Positions 46,702-59,652 of a DNA stretch of 64,000 nt are shown piece by piece. The position numbers and the translations under genes were made by a program. Under the pieces are notes generated by a model. It had not been told where the DNA came from. It saw only the letters and a program-made list of their open reading frames with translations, and did no database searches. How positions within the stretch are numbered: the first letter of the stretch is position 1; each line of letters begins with the position of its first letter. The DNA is from Balanoglossus misakiensis (taxonomy: Eukaryota; Hemichordata): contig CM082586.2 of the NCBI GenBank assembly GCA_040954595.2, positions 11,470,001 through 11,534,000 of the forward strand, in the 5' to 3' direction.

Positions 46702-48593
46702 GGAATTCAATGTTAGAAAATCCGTGTGGAAAGTATCTCTACCCGTTTGAAACTAAGAAAAGAATTTATTCTTATTTATTTTGTAAAAAAGACAATTTTT
46801 CGAAAAAAAAGTCGAAAATGGTAATTTTGTCTTGGGTGATTCAAATTATACCGCCTTTTCTGGAATTTGCAGCACTTTTTACAAGAGAACGACACTTCAT
46901 GCTCCATAATATTTCCGAAAATGAAGAAAAGAGTTTATTTTTTATGATTTTTTAAAAATTTACCATTTTTGACAAAATATGGCCAAAATGGCTATTTTTT
47001 CTTGAATTCCGTCAATATCTCTGCATTTTTGGAGTGGTCGAAAGTTTTAACATACAATCAACATGTCATATATGATCAGGGCACCAAATTCGAAGAACAA
47101 AGGTTTTTTTATTTTTTTTTCTAAAAATGACATTTTCAAGGAAAATTTGGTAAAACGCAATTTTGTCTGCAGTAAGCAAATTAGACGGTCTTTTGTTGAA
47201 TTTGTATCGATATATACATACGAAGAGCATTCTATACTCCATCAGATTTCCGAAAATGTAGAAAACAGGTATTTTTTGTAATTTTCAAAAATTTACCATT
47301 TTGACCAAATTATGGCTAAAATTGTTATTTTCGTGTTGAATGCCGCCAGTGTCACTGCTTTTAAAAGTCATAAAAACTTTAAAAATAAAAGCAATTTTTT
47401 ATATATGATCAGGTCACCGAATTAAAAAAAATAAAGAATGTTTTGCCTAAAAATGACCTTTTTGGTGCAAAAACGAATAAAACGCAATTTTGTATTAAAT
47501 CAGCTCATTCAGAGTGCATTTTTACAATCAGCACCATTTTTACATATAATGGAAATTTCATACATCATCAGATATCCAAATATGAAAAAATGATTTAGAT
47601 TTTAGATGATTGTCCAAAATTAGCTGATATCTAATAAATGTAGTATTGAACCATTCTGTTCCCCCCCCCCCCCCTACATTATATGCGGTACGCCGATGTC
47701 AGCTTACGCGGCAGTACTGCAGGCTGTGCCCCCAACTAACGTCGGTGTTTGAAACGCCCTGGTTCAATTCGGGCTTTCTCTATAAATTGACAGGCAATAA
47801 TGCAGTACTACCCGAACAAATGTCGAGTGTTGACCCGCTGTGACTTTCCCTCTTCGGTTTACCCGACTTAGCCAACGTCTTTGTACTAGAGTGTCGGGTC
47901 TTTTGCAGAGCCAGGCCGAAGGAAATCCGACTTGATCACCGTTGCTAACGAACGCTAGTGTCTGTCATGGTGTGCCGGGGTTTTAGTCGAGCCAGGCCGT
48001 TGGAGATCTGACTTGATCATCGTGGTCAATGTACGCGTGTTTCCGCTCTAAAGTGCCGGGGCTTCAGCTAAACCAGGCCGTAGGAAATCCGACGTAATCA
48101 CCGTTGATAACTTACGCCAGTCTGTGTCATATAGAGCCGGTGCACCAGCCGAGTCACGCCGTAGGAAATCTGACTTGATCAACGTGGTCAATGTACGCCT
48201 GTTTCTACTCTAGAGTGCCGGGGCTTCAGCTGACCCAGGCCGTAGGAAACCCGACGTGATTACCTTTGTTAACTTACGCCAGTCTGTGTCCTATATATAG
48301 TGCCGGGGCATCAGCCGTGCCAGGCCGAAGGAAATGTGAGAAGATCAACGTGGTCTCTGTACGCGTGTTTCTGCTCTAGAGTGCCAGGGCTTTAGCCAAG
48401 CCATGCCGTAGGAAAGCTGACATGATCAACGTTGCTAACGTACGCTAGTGTCTGTCATATTGTGACGGAGATTTAGCCGAGCCAGGCCGTAGAAAAATCG
48501 ACTTGTTCAACGTTACCAGTGTGCAACTGTTTCTGCTCTAGAGTGTCAGGGTTTTAGCCGACTTATGCTGTATGAAATCTGAGTTTATGAACG
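46702..48593 (+). repeat. Satellite higher-order unit, 1,892 bp
   Basis: Standard order of AT block, C-run near 47660, GC linker, 80-bp monomers. Confidence 0.9.
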
Positions 48594-49958
48594 GGAATTC
48601 AATGTTAGAAAACCCGTGTGGAAAGTATCTCCACCCGTTTGAAACTAAGAAAAGAATTTATTCTTATTTATTTTGTAAAAAAGACAATTTTTCGAAAAAA
48701 AGTCGAAAATGGTAATTTTGTCTTGGGTGATTCAAATTATACCGCCTTTTCTGGAATTTGCAGCACTTTTTACAAGAGAACGACACTTCATGCTCCATAA
48801 TATTTCCTAAAATGAAGAAAAGAGTTAATTTTTTATGATCTTTTAAAAAATTACCATTTTTGTCAAAATATGGCCAAAATGGCTATTTTTTCTTGAATTC
48901 CGTCAATATCTCTGCATTTTTGGAGTGGTCGAAAGTTTTAACATACAATCAACATGTCATATATGATCAGGGCACCAAATTCGAAGAACAAAGGTTTTTG
49001 TATTTTTTTTCTAAAAATGACATTTTCAAGGACAATTTGGTAAAAGGCAATTTTGTCTGCAGTGAGCCAAATTAGACGGTCTTTTGTGGAATTTGTATCG
49101 ATATATACATACGACGAGCATTCTATACTCCATCAGATTTCCGAAAATGTAGAAAACAGGTATTTTTTTGTAATTTTCAAAAATTTACCATTTTGACCAA
49201 ATTGTGGCTAAAATTGTTATTTTCGTGTTGAATGCCGCCAGTGTCACTGCTTTTAAAAGTCATAAAAACTTTTAACATACAAGCAATTCTTTATATATGA
49301 TCAGGTCACCGAATTAAAAAAATAAAGAATGTTTTGCCTAAAAATGACCTTTTAGGTGCAAAAACGAATAAAACGTAATTTTGTATTAAATCAGCTCATT
49401 CAGATTGCATTTTATATAATCAGCACCATTTTTACATATAATGGAAATTTCATACATCATCAGATATCCAAATATGAAAAAATGATTTAGATTTTAGATG
49501 ATTGTCCAAAATTAGCTGATATCTAATAAATGTAGTATTGAACCGTTCTGTTCCCCCCCCCCCTACATTATATGCGGTACGCCGATGTCAGCTTACCCGG
49601 CAGTACTGCAGGCCGTGCCCCCAACTAACGTCGGTGTTTGAAACGCCCTGGTTAAATTCGGGCTTTCTCTATAAATTGACAGGCAATAATGCAGTCCTAC
49701 CCGAACAAATGTCGAGTGTTGACCCCCTGTGACTTTCCCTCTTCGGTTTGCCCGACTTAGCCAACGTCTTTGTACTAGAGTGTCGGGTCTTTTGCAGAGC
49801 CAGGCCGAAGGAAATCCGACTTGATCAACGTTGCTAACGAACGCTAGTGTCTGTCATAGTGTGCCGGGGTTTTAGTCGAGCCAAGCCGTAGGAGATCTGA
49901 CTTGATCATCGTGGTCAATGTACGCGTGTTTCCGCTCTAAAGTGCCGGGGCTTCAGCT
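48594..49958 (+). repeat. Satellite higher-order unit, first part, interrupted by BEL/Pao element
   Basis: Ends at GGGGCTTCAGCT; the monomer resumes as AAACCAGGCCGTAGG at 54055. Confidence 0.92.
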
Positions 49959-50264
49959 ATCGGAGATGCTAAAAACTCTGACCATGAGTCATTTTGAGGA
50001 TCACAGCTCGGATACTTTGAGCCAATCAGAGCTGAGTATTTTAGCCCAATCAGAGGCCTAGTTAATCACCCAATGACATCTTTCCCGCCAAAACAAAATT
50101 TGCTACTTTTTTGGCTGGCGTTTTGTGCTCGTGAAATCACTTCTTGAGTGTCCTTTAATAAAAGCTGTTTAAAGGTTGTACAGCTGCGTCCCGCTCCTGT
50201 AATTTCCCCTGCCATCCCCCAGAACCTTGTTCATAAATCCACCCCAGACGTAAAGTACGTCACA
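49959..50264 (+). repeat. 5' LTR
   Basis: From ATCGGAGATGC to GTACGTCACA, with AATAAA at about 50158. It lacks the usual TG start, so the outer boundary is set by the target duplication and by comparison with the 3' LTR. Confidence 0.8.
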
Positions 50265-50267
50265 TTT

Positions 50268-50281
50268 TTGGTGCCGAGACC
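50268..50281 (+). other. Primer-binding site
   Basis: TGGTGCCGAGACC just after the LTR begins with TGGT, the complement of a tRNA 3' CCA plus discriminator base. The tRNA species is not determined. Confidence 0.6.
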
Positions 50282-50295
50282 AGGATTTTCCGGTA

Positions 50296-53200
50296 ATGAT
50301 GGCAGAACCAGAGGAACAGGAGCACCCAGCACCCGCTCAGGCGGTCCCAGGAGCAAACTCGCTCAACAGGCTGAAAGGTACACGAAGGGGTCACCGTGGA
50401 TCCATGACAAGACTTCTCAACAAAGCAGAGGATATCATCTCATCATTTGAAGAGAACGATGACAAGATCGAAGCTCTCGATACCCTCATCACCACGCGCG
50501 AACTGATAAACGCGAAATACGACATTCTCGCATCCCTAGACTTGAAGATCATCGAATCCGTTGACGAAGGCGACCTCGAAGGCGTGATCGAGGAAACCGA
50601 CGACTACTTGCATCAAGTTTTCGATAGCAAGCTCAAGATCGGCCGATTCATCGACAGAAATTCGCGAGCGACATCGCCCGACCGATCTTCCCACGAAGAA
50701 ATCACTTCCGCGGCACCCTCCATTCAAAGGAAAACTACAAGTTTGCCGAAACTTCAGCTACCCGTCTTTTCGGGTGACATTCTCAAATGGGTCAGTTTCC
50801 ACGACGCGTTCAAATCCGCTGTCCACGACGACAAGAATCTGGGTGACGTCCAGAAATTCCAATACTTACGCGCACAGCTTCAAGGCGAAGCCGCTCGATC
50901 GATCGAAGGTCTGTCATTGACAAGTTCGAACTACGCACACGCGCTTCAACTTCTCACCGAACGTTATGGCAAAACACACAAGATTATAAGCGCCTACATG
51001 AAATCGCTGTGGGACATGCCGAGTCCAGAAGGCGAACTCAGCAGTCTACGAAACTTCTACGACACTCTAGAGAGTAATATTCGCGGTCTCCAATCTCTCG
51101 GTAAAAGCGAAGACGCGTACGGAGATATACTTGTACCCATAGTCTTGGAAAAACTTCCCGGTAACACTCGCAAACAAATCGCACGAGAACACGGTAATAA
51201 TGAATGGAAACTCGGCGACCTACGAAAGGCAATTCTCAAAGAAATCGACGCTCATCAAGCTGGCCTCTCCACCGCTGAATCCGACAGCGATTCTACATAC
51301 GACGAATGCAAGCCGTCGATGACCGCCGCGTTTCACACTAGATCCGCAACCCGTTTCGCTAGGGTGAATAAACCGAAATCGTGTGCGTTTTGCAAAGGGC
51401 AACATTTTGCCAATGAATGCACAACCATTACCGATAAGAAGAAACGTCTTGACATCGTCAAACGCGACAAACTCTGTTTTAACTGCCTCGGCAGGCATCG
51501 AGTACACGATTGCAAATCGAGATTCAGTTGCCGTTCATGCAACAGAAAGCATCATACCTCGCTTCATACTGATCGAGCTTCGGACAGTTCGAAAACCCCG
51601 ACGGAAGACGCGCGCACTCCTTCCGCTACACACGTTCAGTTCGCCCGTACTGAGAACTCGAGTCGCGAGAAAGCGAGAAACGGACCAATTCTCCTGAAAA
51701 CCGCGGTCGTTCCAGTCTCTACGAAATTTCAAACGACAATTGACGCCACAGTGTTATTCGACGAAGGCGCGACGCGTTCATTCGTGACCAAAGATTTCGC
51801 GACAAGACTCGGTTTAGAACCGACCGGTACCGAGGTCATTAGACTGACTTCCTTCGGTGACAAATATCCGCGACAAAGATCGATCAATGCAGCGACCATT
51901 GCATTGCACACGCTTTCCGGCGAAAAGAAAGAGATAAACGTTCTCATCATTCCGCAGATTTCGACGCGAATGAAAAACTTTGTCAAGCAATCAGTTGCTG
52001 ACTTGCCTCACCTACGCGGAGTAAACTTTGCTTACCCGGTATCGAACACCGATTCGGTCGAGATTTCCGTGTTAATAGGCGCGGACTACTATTGGGATTT
52101 TGTCGAAGATCGAGTTATTCGTGGCCCAGGCCCAACCGCTGTACGCTCGAAATTCGGTTACATACTGTCCGGTCCCGTTCACAAGACAAATTCGTCTGAT
52201 AGCGATGCGACGATTTTTCATGTTCTCTCAAACACGCACGACGAAGAGATTCAACTCCAAAATTATTGGAACCTCGAGACAATCGGTATTCAAGACGATT
52301 CGCAATCTGCTGCTATGGATAACAATACCTTTGAAGATTACAGAGACACACATTTGCGCATCGAAAATGGCACATATATCGCGAAGTTGCCATGGAAGTC
52401 CAACCACCCGCCACTACCCACTAACTACGGGGTCACTGATAATCGCACGCGTTCTATGGTGCGTAGGCTTTCACCGGACATTCTGAAAGCGTATGACAAA
52501 ATCATTTCTGATCAGGAATCGCGAGATTTCATCGAAGAAGTACCAGGCGACATGGATACGCGCCGCACCGGTCACTACTTGCCCCATCGCCCCATGAAAA
52601 AAGATTCAGCCACTACGCCAATCAGAATCGTGTATGATTGTAGTTGCAGGCAATCTACCGACACACCGAGTTTGAATGACTGCTTACAAACCGGCCCACC
52701 TCTGCTCAACGACCTCACACAAATTCTACTTCGGTTTCGCGCAAACAGCTTTGCCTTTACGAGTGACATAGAAAAGGATTTTCTACATGTTCGACTTGAC
52801 GAAAGCGATCGTCAATTTACGAATTTTTTGTGGTTGTCTGATCCGACAGACCCGGAAAGCGACTTCAAAACATATCGCTTCAAAGTAGTTCTATTCGGTG
52901 CAGTTTGCTCGCCATTCATTTTAAACGCAGTCGTGAAAACCCCTCTCGAGTCCGCTCAATCCACGCCAACTTCCATCGATCTCAAAAATAATATCTACGT
53001 TGACAACATACTTAGCGGAGCTGATAGCCCGGGCGAAGCAGTTGGCTACTACAGAGAGTCAAACCGTCTGTTAGAATCTTGCGGATTCAATCTACGAAGT
53101 TGGTCGAGTAACTGTGAAGATGTTCGCGCACTTGCTGCAAAGGATGATAAACTCGAACGCGCTACTGACGTGAACACACTAGGACTTCGCTGGTTAACCG

Positions 53201-53782
53201 AAACCGACGAACTCGCCTACGCGAAGAAGAATCTCCAAATACCGGACAATCTCACTACGAAACGTGAAGTGGTTCGAACCACTGCCAGCTTATACGACCC
53301 CCTGGGGTATCTTTCGCCAGTTCTCATTAAGGCGAAACTGTTCATACAGCAACTGTGGATAAAAGGTCTCGCCTGGGACGAACCGCTAGAAAACGAACTC
53401 AATAAAGAGTGGACAGACATCGCAAGAGAAATACGCGAAACGACCACAGTGAAACTCAATCGCCGATATTTTGACAACTCGCCTGTCAATCAAAACTATC
53501 AGCTCCACGTGTTCGCCGACTCGAGCATGAAGCTTAGGCCTATGGAGCCGTCGCCTACTTACGACATGCCAATCAAACCGCGCTTTTCATGGCAAAGAAT
53601 CGCGTGGCACCTCTCAAAGAGTTCACTCTCCCGCGCCTCGAACTGATGGCCGCCTTGATCGGTGCAAGGCTGTTGCAATTCGTCTCAAACTCCCTACAAG
53701 GCAAAATTCGCATCACAGAGAAAATTCTGTGGTCTGATAGTCAAATAGTCCTACATTGGTTGAACAGCGACAAGAAACTTCC
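50296..53782 (+). pseudogene. BEL/Pao gag-pol, frameshifted and truncated
   Basis: The main frame (50296-53646) has 1,116 residues. Gag-like DUF1759 region at about 148-300 (LPKLQLPVFSGD...LLTERYGK). Three zinc knuckles at about 362-423 (CAFCKGQHFANEC, CFNCLGRHRVHDC, CRSCNRKHH). Aspartic protease at about 486 (LFDEGATRSF). RT at about 770-910 with IRIVYDCS, SDIEKDFLHV and YVDN in place of YVDD, a variant I have seen in this superfamily. RNase H begins at about 1071 (HVFADSSM). Around 53530 the frame shifts; the family text continues in the frame of 53589-53782 (AKNRVAPLK, LPRLELMAALIGARLL, WSDSQIVLHWLNSDKKLP) and then stops at the deletion. No integrase. Its Arg (CGN) and CpG-rich codon use contrasts with the AT-rich surroundings. 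Confidence 0.9.
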
Positions 53783-54048
53783 GATCACAGCTCGGATACT
53801 TTGAGCCAATCAGAGCTGAGTATTTTAGCCCAATCAGAGGCCTAGTTAATCACCAAATGACATCTTTCCCGCCAAAACAAAATTTGCTACTTTTTTGGCT
53901 GGCGTTTTGTGCTTGTGAAATCACTTCTTGAGTGACCTTCAATAAAAGCTGTTTAAAGGTTGTACAGCTGCGTCCCGCTCCTGTAATTTCCCCTGCCATC
54001 CCCCAGAACCTTGTTCATAAATCCACCCCAGACGTAAAGTACGTCACA
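53783..54048 (+). repeat. 3' LTR missing its first 40 bp
   Basis: Starts at GATCACAGCTCGG, equal to 49999 in the 5' LTR, and runs to GTCACA. About four differences from the 5' LTR. Confidence 0.9.
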
Positions 54049-54054
54049 TCAGCT

Positions 54055-54659
54055 AAACCAGGCCGTAGGAAATCCGACGTAATCACCGTTGATAACTTAC
54101 GCCAGTCTGTGTCATATAGAGCCGGTGCACCAGCCGAGTCACGCCGTAGGAAATCTGACTTGATCAACGTGGTCAATGTACGCCTGTTTCTGCTCTAGAG
54201 TGCCGGGGCTTCAGCTGAGCCAGGCCGTAGGAAACCCGACGTGATTACCGTTGTTAACTTACGCCAGTCTGTGTCCTATATATAGTGCCGGGGCATCAGC
54301 CGTGCCAGGCCGAAGGAAATGTGAGTAGATCAACGACGTCTCTGTACGCGTGTTTCTGCTCTAGAGTGCCAGGGCTTTAGCCAAGCCATGCCGTAGGAAA
54401 TCTGACTTGATCAACGTGGTCTCTGTACGCGTGTTTCTGCTCTAGAGTGCCGTGGCTTTATCCAAGCCATGCCGCAGAAAATCTGACTTGATCACCGTTG
54501 CTAACGTACGCTAGTGTCTGTCATATTGTGACGGAGATTTAGCCGAGCCAGGCCGTAGAAATATCGACTTGTTCAACGTTACCAGTGTGCAACTGTTTCT
54601 GCTCTAGAGTATCAGGGTTTTAGCCGACTTATGCTGTAGGAAATTTGAGTTGATGAACG
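54055..54659 (+). repeat. Satellite unit, second part after the BEL/Pao element
   Basis: 80-bp monomers from AAACCAGGCCGTAGG to the next landmark. Confidence 0.9.
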
Positions 54660-57034
54660 GGAATTCAATGTTAGAAAACCCGTGTGGAAAGTATCTCTAC
54701 CCGTTTGAAACTAAGAAAAGAATTTATTCTTATTTATTTTGTAAAAAAGACAATTTTTTCGAAAACAAGTCGAAAATGGTAATTTTGTCTTGGGTGATTC
54801 AAATTATACCGCCTTTTCTGGAATTTGCATCACTTTTTACAAGAGAACGACACTTCATGCTCCATAATATTTCCGAAAATGAAGAAAAGAGTTAATTTTT
54901 TATGATTTTTTAAAAATTTACCATTTTTGTCAAAATATGGCCAAAATGGCTATTTTTCTTGAATTCTGTCAATATCTCTGCATTTTTGGAGTGGTCGAGA
55001 GTTTTAACATAAAATCAACATGTCATATATGATCAGGGCACCAAATTCGAAGAACAAAGGTTTTTTTTATTTTTTTTTTCTAAAAATGACATTTTCAAGC
55101 AAAATTTGATAACATGCAATTTTGTCTGCAGTGAGCCAAATTAGACGGTCATTTGTGGAATTTGTATCGATATATACATACGAAGAGCATTCTATACTCC
55201 ATCAGATTTCCGAAAATGTAAAAAACAGGTATTTTTTGTAATTTTCAAAAATTTACTATTTTGACCAAATTGTGGCTAAAATTATTATTTTCGTGTTGAA
55301 TGCCGCCAGTGTCACTGCTTTTAAAAGTCATTAAAACGTTTAACATACAAGCAATTGTTTATATATGATCAGGTCACCGAATTAAAAAAAAAGAATGTTT
55401 GGCCTAAAAATGACCTTTTTGGTGCAAAAACGAATAAAACGCAATTTTGTATTAAATCAGCTCATTCAGAGTGCATTTTTTATAATCAGCACCATTTTTA
55501 CATATAATGGAAATTTCATACATCATCAGATATCCAAATATGAAAAAATGATTTAGATTTTAGATGATTGTCCAAAATTAGCTGATATCTAATAAATGTA
55601 GTATTGAACCGTTCTGTCCCCCCCCCCTACATTATATGCGGTACGCCGATGTCAGCTTACCCGGCAGTACTGCAGGCCGTGCCCCCAACTAACGTCGGTG
55701 TTTGAAACGCCCTGGTTAAATTCGGGCTTTCTCTATAAATTGACAGGCAATAATGCAGTCCTACCCTAACAAATGTCGAGTGTTGACCCGCTGTGACTTT
55801 CCTTCTTCGGTTTGCCCGACTTAGCCAACGTCTTTGTACTAGTGTCGGGTCTTTTGCAGAGCCAGGCCGAAGGAAATCCGACTTGATCACCGTTGCTAAC
55901 GAACGCTAGTGTCTGTCATGGTGTGCCGGGGTTTTAGTCGAGCCAGGCCATAGGAGATCTGACTTGATCATCGTGGTCAATGTACGCGTGTTTCCGCTCT
56001 AAAGTGCCGGGGTTTCAGCTAAACCAGGCCGTAGGAAATCTGACGTAATCACCGTTGATAACTTACGCCAGTGTGTGTCATATAGAGCCGGTGCACCAGC
56101 CGAGTCACGCCGTAGGAAATCTGACTTGATCATCGTGGTCAATGTACGCCTGTTTCTGCTCTAGAGTGCCGGGGCTTCAGCTGAGCCAGGCCGTAGGAAA
56201 CCCGGCGTGATTACCGTTGTTAACTTACGCCAGTCTGTGTCCTATATATAGTGCCGGGGCATCAGCCGTGCCAGGCCGAAGGAAATGTGAGTAGATCAAC
56301 GTGGTCTCTGTACGCGTGTTTCTGCTCTAGAGTGTCAGGGCTTTAGCCAAGCCATGCCGTAGGAAATCTGACTTGATCAACGTTGCTAGCGAACGCTAGT
56401 GTCTGTCATAGCGTGCCGGGGTTTTAGTCGGGCCAAGCCGTAGGAGATCAGACTTGATCAACGTGGTCTCTGTACGCGTGTTTCTGCTCTAGAGTGCCGG
56501 GGCTTTATCCAAGCCATGCCGTAGAAAATCTGACTTGATCACCGTTGATAACTTACGCCAGTCTGTGTCCTATATATAGTGCCGGGGCATCAGCCGTGCC
56601 AGGCCGAAGGAAATGTGAGTAGATCAACGTGGTCTCTGTACGCGTGTTTCTGCTCTAGAGTGCCAGGGCTTTAGCCAAGCCATGCCGTAGGAAATCTGAC
56701 TTGATCAAGGTTGCTAACGAACGCTATTGTCTGTCATAGTGTGCCGGGGTTTTAGTCGAGCCAAGCCGTAGGAGATCAGACTTGATCAACGTGGTCTCCG
56801 TACACGTTTTTCTGCTCTAGAGTGCCGGGGCTTTATTCAAGCCATGCCGTAAGAAATCTGACTTGATCACCGTTGCTAACGTACGCTAGTGTCTGTCATA
56901 TTGTGACGGAGATTTAGCCAAGCCAGGCCGTAAAAAAATCGACTTGTTCAACGTTACCAGTGTGCAACTGTTTCTGCTCTAGAGTGTCAGGGTTTTAGCC
57001 GACTTATGCTGTAGGAAATCTGAGTTGATGAACG
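54660..57034 (+). repeat. Satellite higher-order unit, 2,375 bp
   Basis: The longest unit. Extra 80-bp monomers (a repeated 'CATCAGCCGTGCC ... TTTAGCCAAGCC' group near 56250-56720) account for about four monomers more than its neighbours. Confidence 0.9.
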
Positions 57035-58625
57035 GGAATTCAATGTTAGAAAACCCGTGTGGAATGTATCTCTACCCGTTTGAAACTAAGAAAAGAATTT
57101 ATTCTTATTTATTTTGTAAAAAAGACAATTTTTCGAAAAAAAGTCGAAAATGGTAATTTTGTCTTGGGTGATTCAAATTATACCACCTTTTCTGGAATTT
57201 GCAGCACTTTTTACAAGAGAACGACACTTCATGCTCCATAATATTTCCGAAAATGAAGAAAAGAGTTAATTTTTTATGATTTTTTAAAAATTTACCATTT
57301 TTGTCAAAATATGGCCAAAATGGCTATTTTTTCTTGAATTCCGTCAATATCTCTGCATTTTTGGAGTGGTCAAAAGTTTTAACATACAATCAACATGTCA
57401 TATATGATCGGGGCACCAAATTCGAAGAACAAAGGTTTTTTTATTTTTTTTTTCTAAAAATGACATTTTCAAGGAAAATTTGGTAAAACGCAATTTTGTC
57501 TGCAGTGAGCCAAATTAGACGGTCTTTTGTGGAATTTGTATCGATATATACATACGAAGAGCATTCTATACTCCATCAGATTTCCGAAAATGTAGAAAAC
57601 AGGTATTTTTTTGTAATTTTGAAAAATTTTCCATTTTGACCAAATTGTGGCTAAAATTGTTATTTTCGTGTTGAATGCCGCCAGTGTCACTGCTTTTAAA
57701 AGTCATAAAAACTTTTAACATACAAGCAATTCTTTATATATGATCAGGTCACCGAATTAAAAAAAATAAAGAATGTTTTGCCTAAAAATGACCTTTTAGG
57801 TGCAAAAACGAATAAAACGTAATTTTGTATTAAATCAGCTCATTCAGAGTGCATTTTTTATAATCAGAACCATTTTTACATAAATTGGAAATTTCATACA
57901 TCATCAGATATCCAAATATGAAAAAATGATTTAGATTTTAGATGATTGTCCAAAATTAGCTGATATCTAATAAATGTAGTATTGAACCGTTCTGTTTCCC
58001 CCCCCCCCTTACATTATATGCGGTACGCCGATGTCAGCTTACCCGGCAGTACTGCAGGCCGTGCCCCCAACTAACGTTGGTGTTTGAAACGCCCTGGTTA
58101 AATTCGGGCTTTCTCTATAAATTGACAGGCAATAATGCAGTCCTACCCGAACAAATGTCGAGTGTTGACCCGCTGTGACTTTCCCTCTTCGGTTTGCCCG
58201 ACTTAGCCAACGTCTTTGTACTAGAGTGTCGGGTCTTTTGCAGAGCCAGGCCGAAGGAAATCCGACTTGATCACCGTTGCTAACGAACGCTAGTGTCTGT
58301 CATGGTGTGCCGGGGTTTTAGTCGAGCCAGACAGAAGGAGATCTGACTTGATCATCGTGGTCAATGTACGCGTGTTTCCGCTCTTAAGTGCCGGGGCTTC
58401 AGCTAAACCAGGCCGTAGGAAATCCGACGTAATCACCGTTGATAACTTACGCCAGTCTGTGTCATATAGAGCCGGTGCACCAGCCGAGTCACGCCGTAGG
58501 AAATCTGACTTGATCAACGTGGTCAATGTTTCTGCTCTAGAGTGCCGGGACTTCAGCTGAGCCAGGCCGTAGGAAACCTGACGTGATTACCGTTGTCAAC
58601 TTACGCCAGTCTGTGTCCTATATAT
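57035..58625 (+). repeat. Satellite higher-order unit, cut by the Gypsy element
   Basis: Normal AT block, C-run near 58000 and monomers up to TCTGTGTCCTATATA, where the retrotransposon begins. Confidence 0.9.
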
Positions 58626-59652
58626 TGTGACGGAAACCCAGGCGTTCCGCCTATTGAAAACCGGTAGCGCAGACGGACCCGCTCGAGCCTCTCACAAACA
58701 GCGCTGTCTTCACACGCGGCGGTAGGAACTCGCCGGAAAGCAAGCGTCTCGTCGAAGAAATCTGCCCACACCGAGCAGCTGAGGTAAACACGTCTCAGAT
58801 CTCGCGATCGGTGACCCGGGGCCGGCTATCCGGGAGGGATAAAACAGGACTAAACAGGAAAAGTCGCCCAGGGCCGAAACCGGGGTTCCTTCCTCAACAG
58901 ATCCACGCCAAAACTCTCCAAAACAACATGGTTGCAGGCTAAAAACGAGGCTAAACATGTGACCCAGAACGCACTTCTAATTGGTGTAGATACACCAAGG
59001 GCAAGATGGGGAAACCCTTCCATCCTTGTCAATCATACAAGACAGCCCAAAACGGTCACCACGACAGTGAAGCCATAGAAAAACACCATGCCAAATAATA
59101 AATCACATGGAATAGCAATTCCATAACAACTCCCCCAACCTCGGCTTCGAAGTCCCTTGAGAACAGGAATAACTAAAATATAGGAAAGAAGGAAGAAAGG
59201 GGAATAACCAGCCCTGAACCAATCCGATCAGGGAAAACTTGCAATAACTGCAAGGTCCCAACTGTCTGTCAACAACATAAACCGTCGTCGTAGTAACACA
59301 ACCAAAAACCGCTGCCATGTGCTAAATGCACACCTGTCATCGTCTTATGTTAAGTCCAAGCAGCTAAACAACTAACCTGCTAATCTGTCATAGGTCCTAC
59401 CTACCTACAAACAAGTTGCATGTATACAACCCCTGCAACTAACACAGAAAACACTATAACACTAGCAAAAGTCATAGCAAAAATCTGTCGAACAATCAGT
59501 AAATAGCATTTACTTTGTCAAACTCTAACTACTGAAAATCCTCATCTCAGAACAAGCACAAATCTTACTCTATAGTGAAAAAATGGCTCAGAAAAACACT
59601 GAAAACTTCAGAAAAATCTGGTATCAAAAACCACTCAAAGCTCAAGAAAACT
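58626..59652 (-). repeat. 3' LTR and 3' untranslated region of the Gypsy element
   Basis: About 1 kb between the satellite junction and the end of pol. It holds the 3' LTR, but its inner edge cannot be placed without the 5' LTR. I see no gene; the short frames here have no recognisable domain. Confidence 0.6.

Larger units (their letters stand above)
49959..54048 (+). mobile_element. BEL/Pao LTR retrotransposon, internally deleted
   Basis: Flanked by TCAGCT on both sides (49953-49958 and 54049-54054; the duplication could be the last five bases), once only in undisturbed monomers. A 306-bp 5' LTR, primer-binding site, gag-pol frame and 3'-LTR are present. A single deletion joins the RNase H region to position ~41 of the 3' LTR, removing integrase. 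The shared 266 bp of the LTRs differ at about four positions by eye, so the insertion is fairly young. It cannot move on its own. Confidence 0.9.

Noticed and set aside
53530-54048. BEL/Pao integrase in the remaining sequence
   Set aside because: No HHCC or DDE blocks between the RNase H motif and the LTR; the region is deleted.
33861-57241. Repeated 60-90-residue frames (MESISTRLKLRKEF... and similar) in each satellite unit
   Set aside because: Present in two different frames depending on the length of an A-run, no domain, and explained by satellite repetition.
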